From Coriobacteriia bacterium (lineage in GTDB: Bacteria; Actinomycetota; Coriobacteriia; WRKU01; WQUG01), in the NCBI GenBank assembly GCA_009779395.1, contig WREJ01000028.1, positions 1 to 10,184 on the forward strand: 10,184 nucleotides of DNA, written 5' to 3'. Shown here piece after piece: positions 1-6,547 of the stretch. Both the position numbers and the translations under genes were made by a program. The notes beneath the pieces were generated by a model. That model saw only the letters and a list, made by a program, of their open reading frames with translations. It was not told where the DNA came from and ran no database searches. Numbering within the stretch: the first letter of the stretch is position 1; the number at the start of each line of letters is the position of its first letter.

Positions 1-830
1 AGCAGCGGCCCCAATTCGTATTTGGCAGCGACGCCGTACTGTACCCACACCTGACCGTCTTGTCCTACAGCACGTGCGGCGTTTTCTATCAGATTAACAA
101 CAACCTGCTGAATGCGGTCGATGTCGCCGAGGACTTCCTCGGGGTCTCCTTCGGTTGCAAAGGCGATATTCTGCGCTTCGATGATGGGGTCAAGTGTTGC
201 TTCGGCGCGCTGGACAGCCTCTCCCAGACTAAAACGGGACAGATTAATCTCGCCTGTACCGCCTTCGATACGCTGCAGGGTTAAAAGGTCGTTGGCAAGG
301 CGGGTCAGACGTGCAGATTCCGAGACAATCATGTTAAGAAAGCGCGCCTGGTCTTCGGGGTCAACGTCTCCTTCAAGCAGGGTTTCGGCAGCCCCGCGGA
401 TAGAGGTCAGGGGCGTGCGCAGTTCATGAGACACGTCACTGACAAAAGCCGATTCACGCTGATCCTCTGCGCGGACTTCGATTAGTGCTGTCTCTGCTTC
501 TTCTGCCATGCGATTGATTTGTTCAGAAAGTGAGCGCAGCTCGAGGATGTTCGAGCCCCAAATGCGCGCTGACTTGTTGCCGCGATTGTATTCGCGCAGC
601 TTGTCTGTCATGGCATTAACATCACGCTCGAGTGCCGTGGTAGTTTTCATGGTAATCAGCCAGACAATCGCGGCAACAAGCAAGCCACCCAGCACAATAA
701 AGGGTAGACTGCCGTAGGCTTCTGCGGCAAACAGCACGACCAGTGCAATAAACGTTGTCACAAAGGTGCCCAGCAGCCCAATGTTTCTGGCATGGCGTTC
801 AATACGTGCCTTGATGCTGTTGGCTTGCAC
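1..830 (-). CDS. Sensor histidine kinase of a two-component system (3' end cut by window edge)
   Basis: Membrane histidine kinase that should autophosphorylate and pass phosphate to the response regulator encoded just upstream. Reading the minus strand from a GTG at 830 gives 276 codons without a stop before the edge. Seen: two hydrophobic segments at about residues 16-36 and 42-60 joined by only about five residues, a HAMP-like linker (about 60-125), a HisKA domain with SHELRTPLTSI (phosphoacceptor His135), and an HATPase N-box with VVVNLIENA (Asn246, Asn250). The G1 and G2 boxes lie outside the window. The frame is closed by a stop inside the regulator gene and holds no other ATG, GTG or TTG before 830, so GTG is the likely start although no clear ribosome site precedes it. 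The gap to the regulator stop is 11 bases, suggesting translational coupling. The type resembles PhoR/BaeS-like kinases; its signal cannot be told from sequence. Confidence 0.93.
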   Translation of the reverse strand, partial: MQANSIKARIERHARNIGLLGTFVTTFIALVVLFAAEAYGSLPFIVLGGLLVAAIVWLITMKTTTALERDVNAMTDKLREYNRGNKSARIWGSNILELRSLSEQINRMAEEAETALIEVRAEDQRESAFVSDVSHELRTPLTSIRGAAETLLEGDVDPEDQARFLNMIVSESARLTRLANDLLTLQRIEGGTGEINLSRFSLGEAVQRAEATLDPIIEAQNIAFATEGDPEEVLGDIDRIQQVVVNLIENAARAVGQDGQVWVQYGVAAKYELGPL

Positions 831-841
831 GCTAGCTGCTT

Positions 842-1546
842 TTAGTCGGATTTAAAGCGATAACCGTAGCCACGAACGGTTTCGATGATGTTTGAGTCAA
901 GACCAGCAGCTTCCAATTTGTCGCGCAGACGCTTGACGTGGGTATCGACCGTTTTTGTTTCGACCAGATATTCCCAGCCCCAGGCGTCGCGCAGCAGCTG
1001 TTCGCGTGACAGTACTTTGCCGGCACGCTGCATCAGACAGTTGAGCAGTTCAAATTCGCGGGGGGTCAGGTCAATGGGACCACTTGCGCAGCTGGCAAAG
1101 TGTGCCGACTGATCCAGCGTAATACCCGCGACTTGCAGGGTTGCGCTGTCTTGGTTGCCACCCTCGAAAGAGCTGCGGCGCAGCAGTGCTTTTACGCGCG
1201 CGGTCAACTCGCGCACCCCAAAAGGCTTGGTCAGATAGTCATCGCCGCCAATCTCGAGCCCAACGACTTTGTCGATTTCAGTGTCGCGCGCACTAAGGAA
1301 CAAGACGGGGACTTTGGACGTACTCCGCAATTTTTTGCAGACCTCGTAACCATTGATATCGGGCATCATGATGTCAAGGACGACCAGCGAAAAATCACCC
1401 TGGGCAAATAACTCGAGGGCAGACGCGCCGTCGTGGGCAACAGTGACTTCGTAGCCCTCTTTTTTCAGGTTATACTGCACGAATTCAGTAATCGAGACCT
1501 CGTCATCGACGACCAGAATTTTATGGGTTGCCTCAGCCATCAACAT
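842..1546 (-). CDS. OmpR/PhoB-family response regulator
   Basis: DNA-binding response regulator, partner of the histidine kinase downstream. The 234-residue protein has a receiver domain (about 8-120) with the acidic pair Asp14-Asp15, phosphoacceptor Asp58 in VLDIMMP, switch residue Ser85 and Lys107 in the TKPF motif. A winged-helix output domain follows (about 133-232), recognisable by LTPREFELL, SREQLL and TVDTHVKRLRDKLE, and the protein ends in VRGYGYRF. Length and domain order are typical of the family. Two starts are possible: ATG at 1546 or ATG at 1540. An AAGGA lies immediately before the first and six bases before the second, and a GGGGGA lies further upstream, so 1540 is at least as likely. 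The target genes are unknown; similarity to RegX3/PhoP-type regulators is general only, so no symbol is given. Confidence 0.96.
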   Translation of the reverse strand: MLMAEATHKILVVDDEVSITEFVQYNLKKEGYEVTVAHDGASALELFAQGDFSLVVLDIMMPDINGYEVCKKLRSTSKVPVLFLSARDTEIDKVVGLEIGGDDYLTKPFGVRELTARVKALLRRSSFEGGNQDSATLQVAGITLDQSAHFASCASGPIDLTPREFELLNCLMQRAGKVLSREQLLRDAWGWEYLVETKTVDTHVKRLRDKLEAAGLDSNIIETVRGYGYRFKSD

Positions 1547-1565
1547 TCCTTTCCCCCGTGTATTG

Positions 1566-1574
1566 ATGATACCA
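1566..1574 (-). promoter_or_regulatory. Possible extended -10 promoter of the two-component operon
   Basis: On the minus strand the bases read TGGTATCAT, an extended -10 (TGn plus TATCAT). No good -35 lies 17 bases upstream. Transcription would begin near 1558, leaving a short leader with the GGGGGAAAGGA ribosome site before the regulator. On the plus strand the same bases contain TGATACCAT (1567-1575), which could serve prfA. The 87-base spacer 1547-1633 must hold promoters for both directions. Based on consensus reading only. Confidence 0.35.
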
Positions 1575-1633
1575 TTAAAGCGGTAAATGCGACACCACGA
1601 GCAGTGGGTCAGGCGAGAGCAGAGGAGAACTTC

Positions 1634-2698
1634 TTGCGCAAAAAACTAGGGCAGATTGTGGATAGCTACCACGCGCTGGGCGAAAAAATGGGCGACCCGG
1701 CGGTTCTTGCTGACCAGGCGCAGTACACAGAGCTCGCAAAACAGCACCGTCAGCAGACCCCTCTGGCAGAACTGGCGCAGGAATACCTCAAGGCAGCAGA
1801 TGACGCAGACGCGGCAAAGCGTATGGTTGCAGAGGAGTCTGACCAGGACTTAAAAGACCTTGCCGCAGAAGAGCTGCGTGACTTGACAGTGCGCATTGAC
1901 CAGCTGTCCGAAGAGATTAAGTTTTTGCTGATTCCTACTGACCCCAATGACGACAAGGACATCATTGTCGAGATTCGTGGTGGTGCCGGCGGTGATGAAG
2001 CCAATATTTTTGCTGGTGACCTCTACCGTATGTACGTCCGTTTTTGCGAGGGTCAGGGCTGGAAGGTCACAGAAATCGATGCCAGCCCCTCTGATTCTGG
2101 TGGCTTTAAAGAACTGTCCTTTCGTGTCAAGGGTGACCGCGTTTATTCGGTGATGAAGTTTGAATCGGGAGTACACCGGGTACAGCGTGTACCCAAAACC
2201 GAGTCACAGGGGCGTATTCATACTTCAACTGCAACGGTTGCCGTCTTGCCCGAAGCAGAAGAGGTCGAAGTCGAGATTAAAGCAAACGACCTGCGTATCG
2301 ACGTTTTTCGTGCCAGCGGTCCTGGCGGGCAAAGTGTCAACACAACAGATTCAGCGGTGCGCATTACCCACGTACCCACGGGTCTGGTGGTACAGTCGCA
2401 AAATCAAAAGTCGCAGCTACAGAACCGTGAGGCTGCTCTGCGGGTGCTGCGCGCGCGTCTGTACGAGCAAGAACTGCAGCGTCAGCAGGCAGAGTTGGGT
2501 GACCAGCGGCGCAGTCAGATTGGTTCGGGGGATCGCAGCGAGAAAATACGTACCTACAACGGGCCACAAGACCGCGTGACCGACCACCGCATTGGCTGGA
2601 GTGGGTCCTATAATGCCATTTTGGTCGGAGGAGAGCTGCAAGATGTGACTGAAGCACTCATCGCTGCTGACCGTGCAGAACGCCTGTCTGCTGCCTAG
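1634..2698 (+). CDS. prfA: Peptide chain release factor 1
   Basis: Class I release factor that reads UAA and UAG in the ribosomal A site and triggers peptidyl-tRNA hydrolysis. The frame is open further upstream, but family similarity begins at the TTG at 1634, which has a strong ribosome site (AGAGGAG, 1621-1627) six bases before it. This gives 354 residues, close to the usual 355-360. Seen: an N-terminal helical domain (about 1-100), the RGGAGGDEA motif typical of bacterial release factors, the stop-codon tripeptide in PxT form as Pro187-Lys188-Thr189 (this marks RF1; RF2 has SPF), and the catalytic GGQ at 231-233 in SGPGGQSVNTT. Everything needed for function is present. The gene for the GGQ methylase PrmC, often next to prfA, is not adjacent here. 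The gene diverges from the two-component system and is separated from mihF by 208 bases, so it is probably its own transcript. Confidence 0.97.
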   Translation: MRKKLGQIVDSYHALGEKMGDPAVLADQAQYTELAKQHRQQTPLAELAQEYLKAADDADAAKRMVAEESDQDLKDLAAEELRDLTVRIDQLSEEIKFLLIPTDPNDDKDIIVEIRGGAGGDEANIFAGDLYRMYVRFCEGQGWKVTEIDASPSDSGGFKELSFRVKGDRVYSVMKFESGVHRVQRVPKTESQGRIHTSTATVAVLPEAEEVEVEIKANDLRIDVFRASGPGGQSVNTTDSAVRITHVPTGLVVQSQNQKSQLQNREAALRVLRARLYEQELQRQQAELGDQRRSQIGSGDRSEKIRTYNGPQDRVTDHRIGWSGSYNAILVGGELQDVTEALIAADRAERLSAA

Positions 2699-2705
2699 TT
2701 GTGCT

Positions 2706-2735
2706 GCGGTGATGGACGGACTCCGCTGCTTCTTT
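2706..2735 (+). terminator. Weak terminator-like sequence after prfA
   Basis: A four-base-pair stem GCGG (2706-2709) with CCGC (2723-2726) is followed by a T-rich run (TTCTTTTT). The stem is short and the loop is 13 bases, so this is only a tentative intrinsic terminator. No better one was seen between prfA and mihF. Confidence 0.2.
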
Positions 2736-2832
2736 TTCTGCATTATAGACAAAAAGTCGCTTTCTTGGCTGCCTTTTAGCGTGTTTGTTGGAATGTGACC
2801 AGCGATTATGCCTTTTTTTGCTCATTTTTTGG

Positions 2833-2841
2833 TGTTATACT
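2833..2841 (+). promoter_or_regulatory. Extended -10 promoter of the mihF-gmk-rpoZ run
   Basis: TGTTATACT is an extended -10 with five of six matches to TATAAT. It lies just downstream of the T-rich stretch 2813-2830, which could help as an UP-like or curved element, but there is no good -35 at 17 bases. The start of transcription would be near 2848, giving a leader of about 60 bases before the mihF ATG. Consensus reading only. Confidence 0.5.
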
Positions 2842-2866
2842 TAAGCGAACTTACAGAACGTGTGCA

Positions 2867-2886
2867 TACCTGGTTCATAACAGGTA
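2867..2886. promoter_or_regulatory. Inverted repeat in the mihF leader
   Basis: TACCTG (2867-2872) and CAGGTA (2881-2886) form a perfect six-base-pair inverted repeat around an eight-base loop. It lies between the predicted transcription start and the ribosome site (GGAAGGGGG, about 2891-2899), so it could fold in the mRNA leader or act as a protein-binding operator. Its function is not known. Confidence 0.4.
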
Positions 2887-2906
2887 CCGGGGAAGGGGGA
2901 GTTTAG

Positions 2907-3215
2907 ATGGCACTGCCAGAACTTACCGCAGAGCAACGCAGAGAGTACCTTGAGAGGGCTGCTGCAGCGCGAAAGGCACGCGCAGATTTGCGCAAAAAGC
3001 TAAAAGAAGGCACGGTGAGCTTTCTCGATGTGATGAAACGCGCAGATGACCCCACTGTTGCGCGCATGAAAGTCTTGACCCTGCTTGAATCGCTGCCGGG
3101 ATACGGCAAGGCACGGGCGCAGGCTGTGCTTGACCAGGTCGGTATTGCCCAGACACGCAAGGTGCAAGGATTGGGTTCGCGCCAGCGTGCAGAGCTCATT
3201 GACCTTCTCAGCTAA
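2907..3215 (+). CDS. mihF: Actinobacterial integration host factor mIHF
   Basis: Small nucleoid-associated DNA-binding protein of Actinobacteria; it bends and organises DNA and is unrelated in fold to the HU-like IHF of enterobacteria. The 102 residues match the family in length and motifs: MALPELTAEQR at the N terminus, a basic helix rich in Ala, Arg and Lys (about 17-34), the segment MKVLTLLESLPGYGKARA (about 54-71) containing the helix-two-turn-helix DNA-binding part, and the end R84 to L101 with GLGSRQRAEL. The ATG at 2907 has a purine-rich ribosome site (GGAAGGGGGAG). mihF followed by gmk and rpoZ is the usual actinobacterial order. Its TAA (3213-3215) is in the same frame as the gmk coding region that follows at once, which is unusual and treated as a finding. 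Confidence 0.95.
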   Translation: MALPELTAEQRREYLERAAAARKARADLRKKLKEGTVSFLDVMKRADDPTVARMKVLTLLESLPGYGKARAQAVLDQVGIAQTRKVQGLGSRQRAELIDLLS

Positions 3216-3218
3216 GCT

Positions 3219-3809
3219 ATTCCTGCCAGGCTGTTTATAGTATCGGGACCGTCAGGTGTTGGTAAGGGCACGCTGCTTGCGGCTGTCCTTGCCCAAAAAA
3301 CGCGTGCCTGGTTGTCTGTTTCTGCAACAACACGCAGTCCCCGCGCAGGAGAACAAGACGCCGTCAGCTACTTTTTTGTCAGCACTCAGCAATTCGAGGA
3401 CTGGATTGCTGGTGATGGCCTGCTTGAGTGGGCAGCAGTACACACAGAATACTATGGTACGCCGCGACAACCCGTGCAAGAACAGTTAGACGCTGGCAAT
3501 AGCGTCTTTTTAGAAATCGACACGCAGGGTGCCTTTCAGGTGATGGCGGCAAAGCCAGACGCTGTGTCCATTTTTATCGACGCGCCATCAATGGACGTCC
3601 TTTGCCAGCGCTTAACAGACCGCGGCACAGAAAGCGACGAGCAGATTAAGCGACGACTGCAGACGGCAGAACATGAAATCGCGCAGCAGATGCGCTATAA
3701 TTACCAGATTGTGAATGACGATTTAGATTCTGCGGTCACAGAATTGCTGCGCATAATTGACGCAGAAGAACAAAAGATGCCCCATTCGCCGCCTGAAAAG
3801 ACCTCTTGA
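3219..3809 (+). CDS. gmk: Guanylate kinase (non-canonical start codon)
   Basis: Cytosolic enzyme that phosphorylates GMP to GDP with ATP, needed for GTP and dGTP supply. Seen: P-loop GPSGVGKGT right at the N terminus, the SVSATTR strand-turn with TRSPRAGEQD, the GMP-binding YFF and LLEWAxVH segments, YGTPR, LEIDTQGA, the lid region with Arg-rich QIKRRLQ, and YQIVNDDLD. The family is fully represented and the length (about 192-196 residues) is normal. The start is the problem: between the in-frame mihF stop at 3213-3215 and the P-loop the only codons are GCT ATT CCT GCC AGG CTG TTT ATA, with no ATG, GTG or TTG and no ribosome site. The coordinate given assumes ATT at 3219; CTG at 3231 is the alternative. 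The TTG at 3312 lies after the P-loop and cannot give an active kinase. Translation probably depends on coupling to mihF. Confidence 0.9.
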   Translation: MPARLFIVSGPSGVGKGTLLAAVLAQKTRAWLSVSATTRSPRAGEQDAVSYFFVSTQQFEDWIAGDGLLEWAAVHTEYYGTPRQPVQEQLDAGNSVFLEIDTQGAFQVMAAKPDAVSIFIDAPSMDVLCQRLTDRGTESDEQIKRRLQTAEHEIAQQMRYNYQIVNDDLDSAVTELLRIIDAEEQKMPHSPPEKTS

Positions 3810-3860
3810 GGGGCGCGGCGCGGGTCAGAAACGAAACGGTAAGGAGCGTGAAGGCAGTCC

Positions 3861-4280
3861 ATGTCTATCGTAAACCCTGAAATAGATGTGCTTCTTGAAA
3901 AGGTTGACTCGAAGTTTACCCTGTGTACGCTTGCGGCAAAGCGTGCGTGCCAGATTAACGACATGGTTCATGGTGTGCGTGAACAGGCGCTCAGTGCGAT
4001 GGCGACCAGTGAAATCGCAAAGCTGACCAGCGCAAAACCCCTTGCCCTTGCTATGGATGAGATCGCAGGCGGCGACGTATCAGCCGAAGAACCGCTGCCT
4101 CCCGAAGTTATTGCAGCAAAGCTTGCAGCAGCCGAGGCAGAAAAAGCAAAAGAAGAAGAGGCGGCTCCCAAGCCTAAAAGACATAGTCTCTCAGCTTTGC
4201 TTTTGGGTGATGGCATCGAACTTTTGGGCGAGGCGGACGACATAAAACCGCCCAGCCAACCCGACGACCTGCTGGGTTAA
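3861..4280 (+). CDS. rpoZ: RNA polymerase omega subunit with long C-terminal extension
   Basis: Small RNA polymerase subunit that helps beta-prime fold and join the core enzyme. The N-terminal part (about 1-75) matches omega: NPEIDVLLEKVDSKFTL, then LAAKRACQIND and a helix ending in KPLALAMDEIAGGDV. The protein is 139 residues, longer than the usual 70-110. The extra part is a proline start, a charged Ala/Glu/Lys helix (about 90-115) and a tail with SLSALLLGDGIELLG. The extension has no recognised domain. ATG at 3861 is preceded by GAAGG six bases upstream. Its place behind mihF and gmk supports the call; in many actinobacteria coaBC follows, but here thiI does. Confidence 0.92.
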   Translation: MSIVNPEIDVLLEKVDSKFTLCTLAAKRACQINDMVHGVREQALSAMATSEIAKLTSAKPLALAMDEIAGGDVSAEEPLPPEVIAAKLAAAEAEKAKEEEAAPKPKRHSLSALLLGDGIELLGEADDIKPPSQPDDLLG

Positions 4281-4301
4281 GGCACAGGCGAGGCTCTGCC
4301 C

Positions 4302-5612
4302 GTGCCGACCACCGTTTGTTTCATATCCTTTCACGAACTGGCCCTCAAGGGGCGCAATCGCAAGGTCTTTGAACGCCGTCTGGTCGAAAACATCAACGCG
4401 GCTTTGGACAGACTCCCCGTGCAGACAAGCACCGCGCAAGCAAGCACCGCGCAGACAGCGCGCGTCAAGCGTATTGCTGGTTCGCTGACCGTTGCTGTGC
4501 CTAATCAGGAAAGGGCGGCGGAGTACGTCCATGCTATCGCACAAGTCCCCGGTGTGAGCTCTGTAGCACTTGCGGCTAAGGTCAGCCGCGACTGGGACAG
4601 CATCTGTGAAACAGCATTGCTTGCCCTGCGCGAGGCAGCCGCAGACAAGGCTCTTGATGACTACACTTTTAAGGTCGATGCGCGCCGCTCGAGTACTGAC
4701 TTTCCTATCTCGAGCATGGATATTAATCGTGACGTGGGTGCTTACCTGGTCAAACATACGGGTGCTGGCGTGCGCATGAAAGACCCCGATATATGTGTCA
4801 GTATAAAGATTGTCGAGGGGTCGGGCTATGTTTCGACCAGCAAAGTCAAGGGTATTGGTGGACTACCAACAGGATCATCAGGGCGTGTGGTTTCGCTGCT
4901 GTCATCAGGTATTGATTCGCCGGTGGCTAGTTATCGCATGATAAAGCGCGGCGCGGTGGTCTTGGGCCTACACTTTTCTGGACGCCCTCAGACAAATGAC
5001 GCCAGCGAACGCCTCGTGCTTGAAATCGGCGCCCTCTTGGCACGCACTGGTGGTCTGGCGCGCATCTACGTGCTGCCCTTTGGTGACATTCAGCGTGAAA
5101 TTGCAGCTACGGTGGACCCGCGTTTGCGCGTCATCATGTACCGGCGTCTGATGCTTGTTATTGCAGAGCGTCTTGCACAGACTCAGCAGGCAAAAGCACT
5201 GGTCACCGGCGAGTCGCTGGGACAGGTTGCCTCGCAGACACTTGATAATATTGTCGCAACTGATCAGGTGGCGACGATGCCCGTTTTGCGTCCTCTTATT
5301 GGCAGCGATAAGGATGAGATTGTCCATGAGGCGCGGCGTATCGGCACTTTTGAACTGTCAATCCAAGACGCCGAGGACTGCTGCACGCTGTTTATGCCCC
5401 GCAGCCCCGAAACGCATGCACGCTTGGACCAGGTTGCTCAGTCTTGGTCACTGCTTGATATTGAAGAGCTGTGTCAGCGTGCCCTTGCCAGCTGCGAAGT
5501 ACATAGTTATTGCGACCGCTTTGGCACACACAAAACACTGCCAGCCACAGCAAGCAAAGCCCCACACAAAGCCCCACACAAAGCCCCACACAAAGAGGAA
5601 GGTACAGCATAA
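4302..5612 (+). CDS. thiI: tRNA 4-thiouridine synthase ThiI
   Basis: Adenylates uridine 8 of tRNA and transfers sulfur to make 4-thiouridine; in many bacteria it also supplies sulfur to ThiS for the thiamine thiazole ring. Seen: an N-terminal ferredoxin-like part with ALKGRNRKVFERRL (about 13-27), a THUMP domain up to about 170 with DARRSSTDFPISSMDIN, a PP-loop as SSGIDSP (201-207), GESLGQVASQTL, and DAEDCCTLFMPRSP with Cys360-Cys361. There is no rhodanese domain, as in the shorter Bacillus/archaeal type. GTG at 4302 has GGCGAGG about eight bases upstream. Odd points: the usual first Gly of the PP-loop is Ser, and two short tandem repeats lie in the gene (residues about 42-52, and three KAPH units near the C terminus). 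The stop shares its last base with the next start (TAATG). No cysteine desulfurase is seen nearby. Length 436 residues. Confidence 0.95.
   Translation: MPTTVCFISFHELALKGRNRKVFERRLVENINAALDRLPVQTSTAQASTAQTARVKRIAGSLTVAVPNQERAAEYVHAIAQVPGVSSVALAAKVSRDWDSICETALLALREAAADKALDDYTFKVDARRSSTDFPISSMDINRDVGAYLVKHTGAGVRMKDPDICVSIKIVEGSGYVSTSKVKGIGGLPTGSSGRVVSLLSSGIDSPVASYRMIKRGAVVLGLHFSGRPQTNDASERLVLEIGALLARTGGLARIYVLPFGDIQREIAATVDPRLRVIMYRRLMLVIAERLAQTQQAKALVTGESLGQVASQTLDNIVATDQVATMPVLRPLIGSDKDEIVHEARRIGTFELSIQDAEDCCTLFMPRSPETHARLDQVAQSWSLLDIEELCQRALASCEVHSYCDRFGTHKTLPATASKAPHKAPHKAPHKEEGTA
4426..4455 (+). repeat. 15-base tandem duplication inside thiI
   Basis: Two adjacent 15-base units, 4426-4440 and 4441-4455, share 13 of 15 bases (both start CAAGCACCGCGCA). 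They encode a Ser-Thr-Ala-Gln rich stretch (about residues 42-52) between two secondary-structure elements of the N-terminal domain. The length of the unit keeps the frame. It probably arose by slippage. Confidence 0.75.
5556..5595 (+). repeat. Three 12-base tandem repeats at the 3' end of thiI
   Basis: AAAGCCCCACAC occurs three times without mismatch (5556-5567, 5568-5579, 5580-5591), followed by AAAG. It encodes KAPH repeated three times in a basic tail beyond the conserved ThiI part. Changes in unit number keep the thiI frame. The repeats end just before the ribosome site of the next gene (GAGGAAGG, 5595-5602). Confidence 0.9.
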
Positions 5613-6547
5613 TGTTTCGTTTTCTCTACCGTGTCCTCTGTGGTTTTTTTCTGGGGCTTAGCGTCTTTGCGCCAGGAATCAGCGGTAGCATTATCGCGCT
5701 GATGATGGGGGTCTACCACGACCTGCTTGACATTTTGGCGCATCCGCTAAAAAACCCACGCCGAAACGCAATCTATCTGCTGCCGCTTGCACTGGGCGTT
5801 ATTGTAAGTGCCGGTGCCTTTGTGATTGTCTTTCGCTTTCTGTTTGCGACCTTTGAGAAAGCGACCTACTTCTTTTTGCTCGGTCTTATCTTTGGCAGCA
5901 TTCCCGTCATCTATCGCGAAGTCAAGCACTACGGTCTAAAACTCAGCGGTGTTGTGGCAGTTGCTCTCAGTTTTGTCACGACCTTTGTCCTGAGTATTGC
6001 TGTTGTGGGTTCTGCGACACCCCTTGCTGACACGACTGTCGTTCTGCGCATTCCTACTATGATCTACAGCGGTCTTGCGACGGGGTCATCGCTGCTGATT
6101 CCTGGCCTCAGTGCCTCGGTGGTGCTGATACTTTTGGGGGCGTACCGCGACCTGCTGTTTGCCGCAGAGGCGCTGCTGCGTGGCGACACTGCCCAGCTGC
6201 TGCCCTTTGGCATTTTTGTGCTCTGTGTGGCAGTAGCCCTTGTTTTGACCTCGCGTCTTATCAAAGCAGCCTTCGAGCGTAGGGCGCGTCTTGCTTATGC
6301 CTTGGTTTTTGGCTTTATGCTGGGCTCGCTTGGTGGTATTGCGACCAACAGCCTGCGTATTGCAGACCCTAGCTTTAGCTGGCCAGTAGGAGTTCTGACC
6401 TTTGTAGCAGGAACAGCAGTTTCGCTCTTTTTTGTATGGACTAGCACGCGCAGCAAAGCTGTCGCAGAGCCCGCCACTGAATCTGCCGCAGAATCTACCG
6501 CAGAAACTGCTGCAAAAACCATGGCAAGCAATGACGGCAGCAACTGA
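5612..6547 (+). CDS. DUF368 membrane protein, probable undecaprenyl-phosphate translocase (PopT type)
   Basis: Polytopic membrane protein of the DUF368 family. Members have been proposed to return undecaprenyl phosphate across the cytoplasmic membrane for reuse in peptidoglycan and other envelope polymers (established for the family; inferred here). The 311 residues contain about eight hydrophobic segments. Two internal half-repeats carry the family's paired motifs: APGISGS (20-26) after the first helix and IPGLSAS (about 163-169) in the middle. Each is followed by a short amphipathic stretch of similar layout (ALMMGVYHDLL and LILLGAYRDLL). The C terminus from about 280 is a hydrophilic Ala/Ser/Thr/Glu tail built from degenerate short repeats. 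ATG at 5612 overlaps the thiI stop by one base and has GAGGAAGG nine bases upstream, so coupling to thiI is likely. It overlaps larE by 17 bases. Confidence 0.88.
   Translation: MFRFLYRVLCGFFLGLSVFAPGISGSIIALMMGVYHDLLDILAHPLKNPRRNAIYLLPLALGVIVSAGAFVIVFRFLFATFEKATYFFLLGLIFGSIPVIYREVKHYGLKLSGVVAVALSFVTTFVLSIAVVGSATPLADTTVVLRIPTMIYSGLATGSSLLIPGLSASVVLILLGAYRDLLFAAEALLRGDTAQLLPFGIFVLCVAVALVLTSRLIKAAFERRARLAYALVFGFMLGSLGGIATNSLRIADPSFSWPVGVLTFVAGTAVSLFFVWTSTRSKAVAEPATESAAESTAETAAKTMASNDGSN

Noticed and set aside
1433..1633. A longer prfA start at 1433
   Set aside because: The upstream part overlaps the response regulator on the other strand, shows no family similarity, and the TTG at 1634 has a well-placed ribosome site and gives the normal RF1 length.
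2192..2200. PKT instead of PAT/PVT in the release factor tripeptide
   Set aside because: The middle residue of PxT varies among RF1 proteins, so this is not evidence of altered codon reading.
2417..2752. Minus-strand frame opposite the prfA end
   Set aside because: Shadow of prfA with no family motif and an unsupported start.
3312..3809. gmk starting at TTG 3312
   Set aside because: This would remove the P-loop that is present just upstream in the same frame.
4191..4757. Long minus-strand frame over the rpoZ end and thiI start
   Set aside because: It lies wholly opposite well-supported genes and has no recognisable motif; its repeated Leu-Arg-Gly-Ala stretch is the complement of the thiI tandem duplication.
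5510..5611. A longer DUF368 start at 5510 inside thiI
   Set aside because: It would add a stretch read from the thiI repeats in another frame; the ATG at 5612 gives a normal first helix and has a good ribosome site.
6432..6530. A longer larE start at 6432
   Set aside because: The added residues are a Pro/Gln/Leu-rich shadow of the DUF368 tail; LarE similarity begins at 6531.
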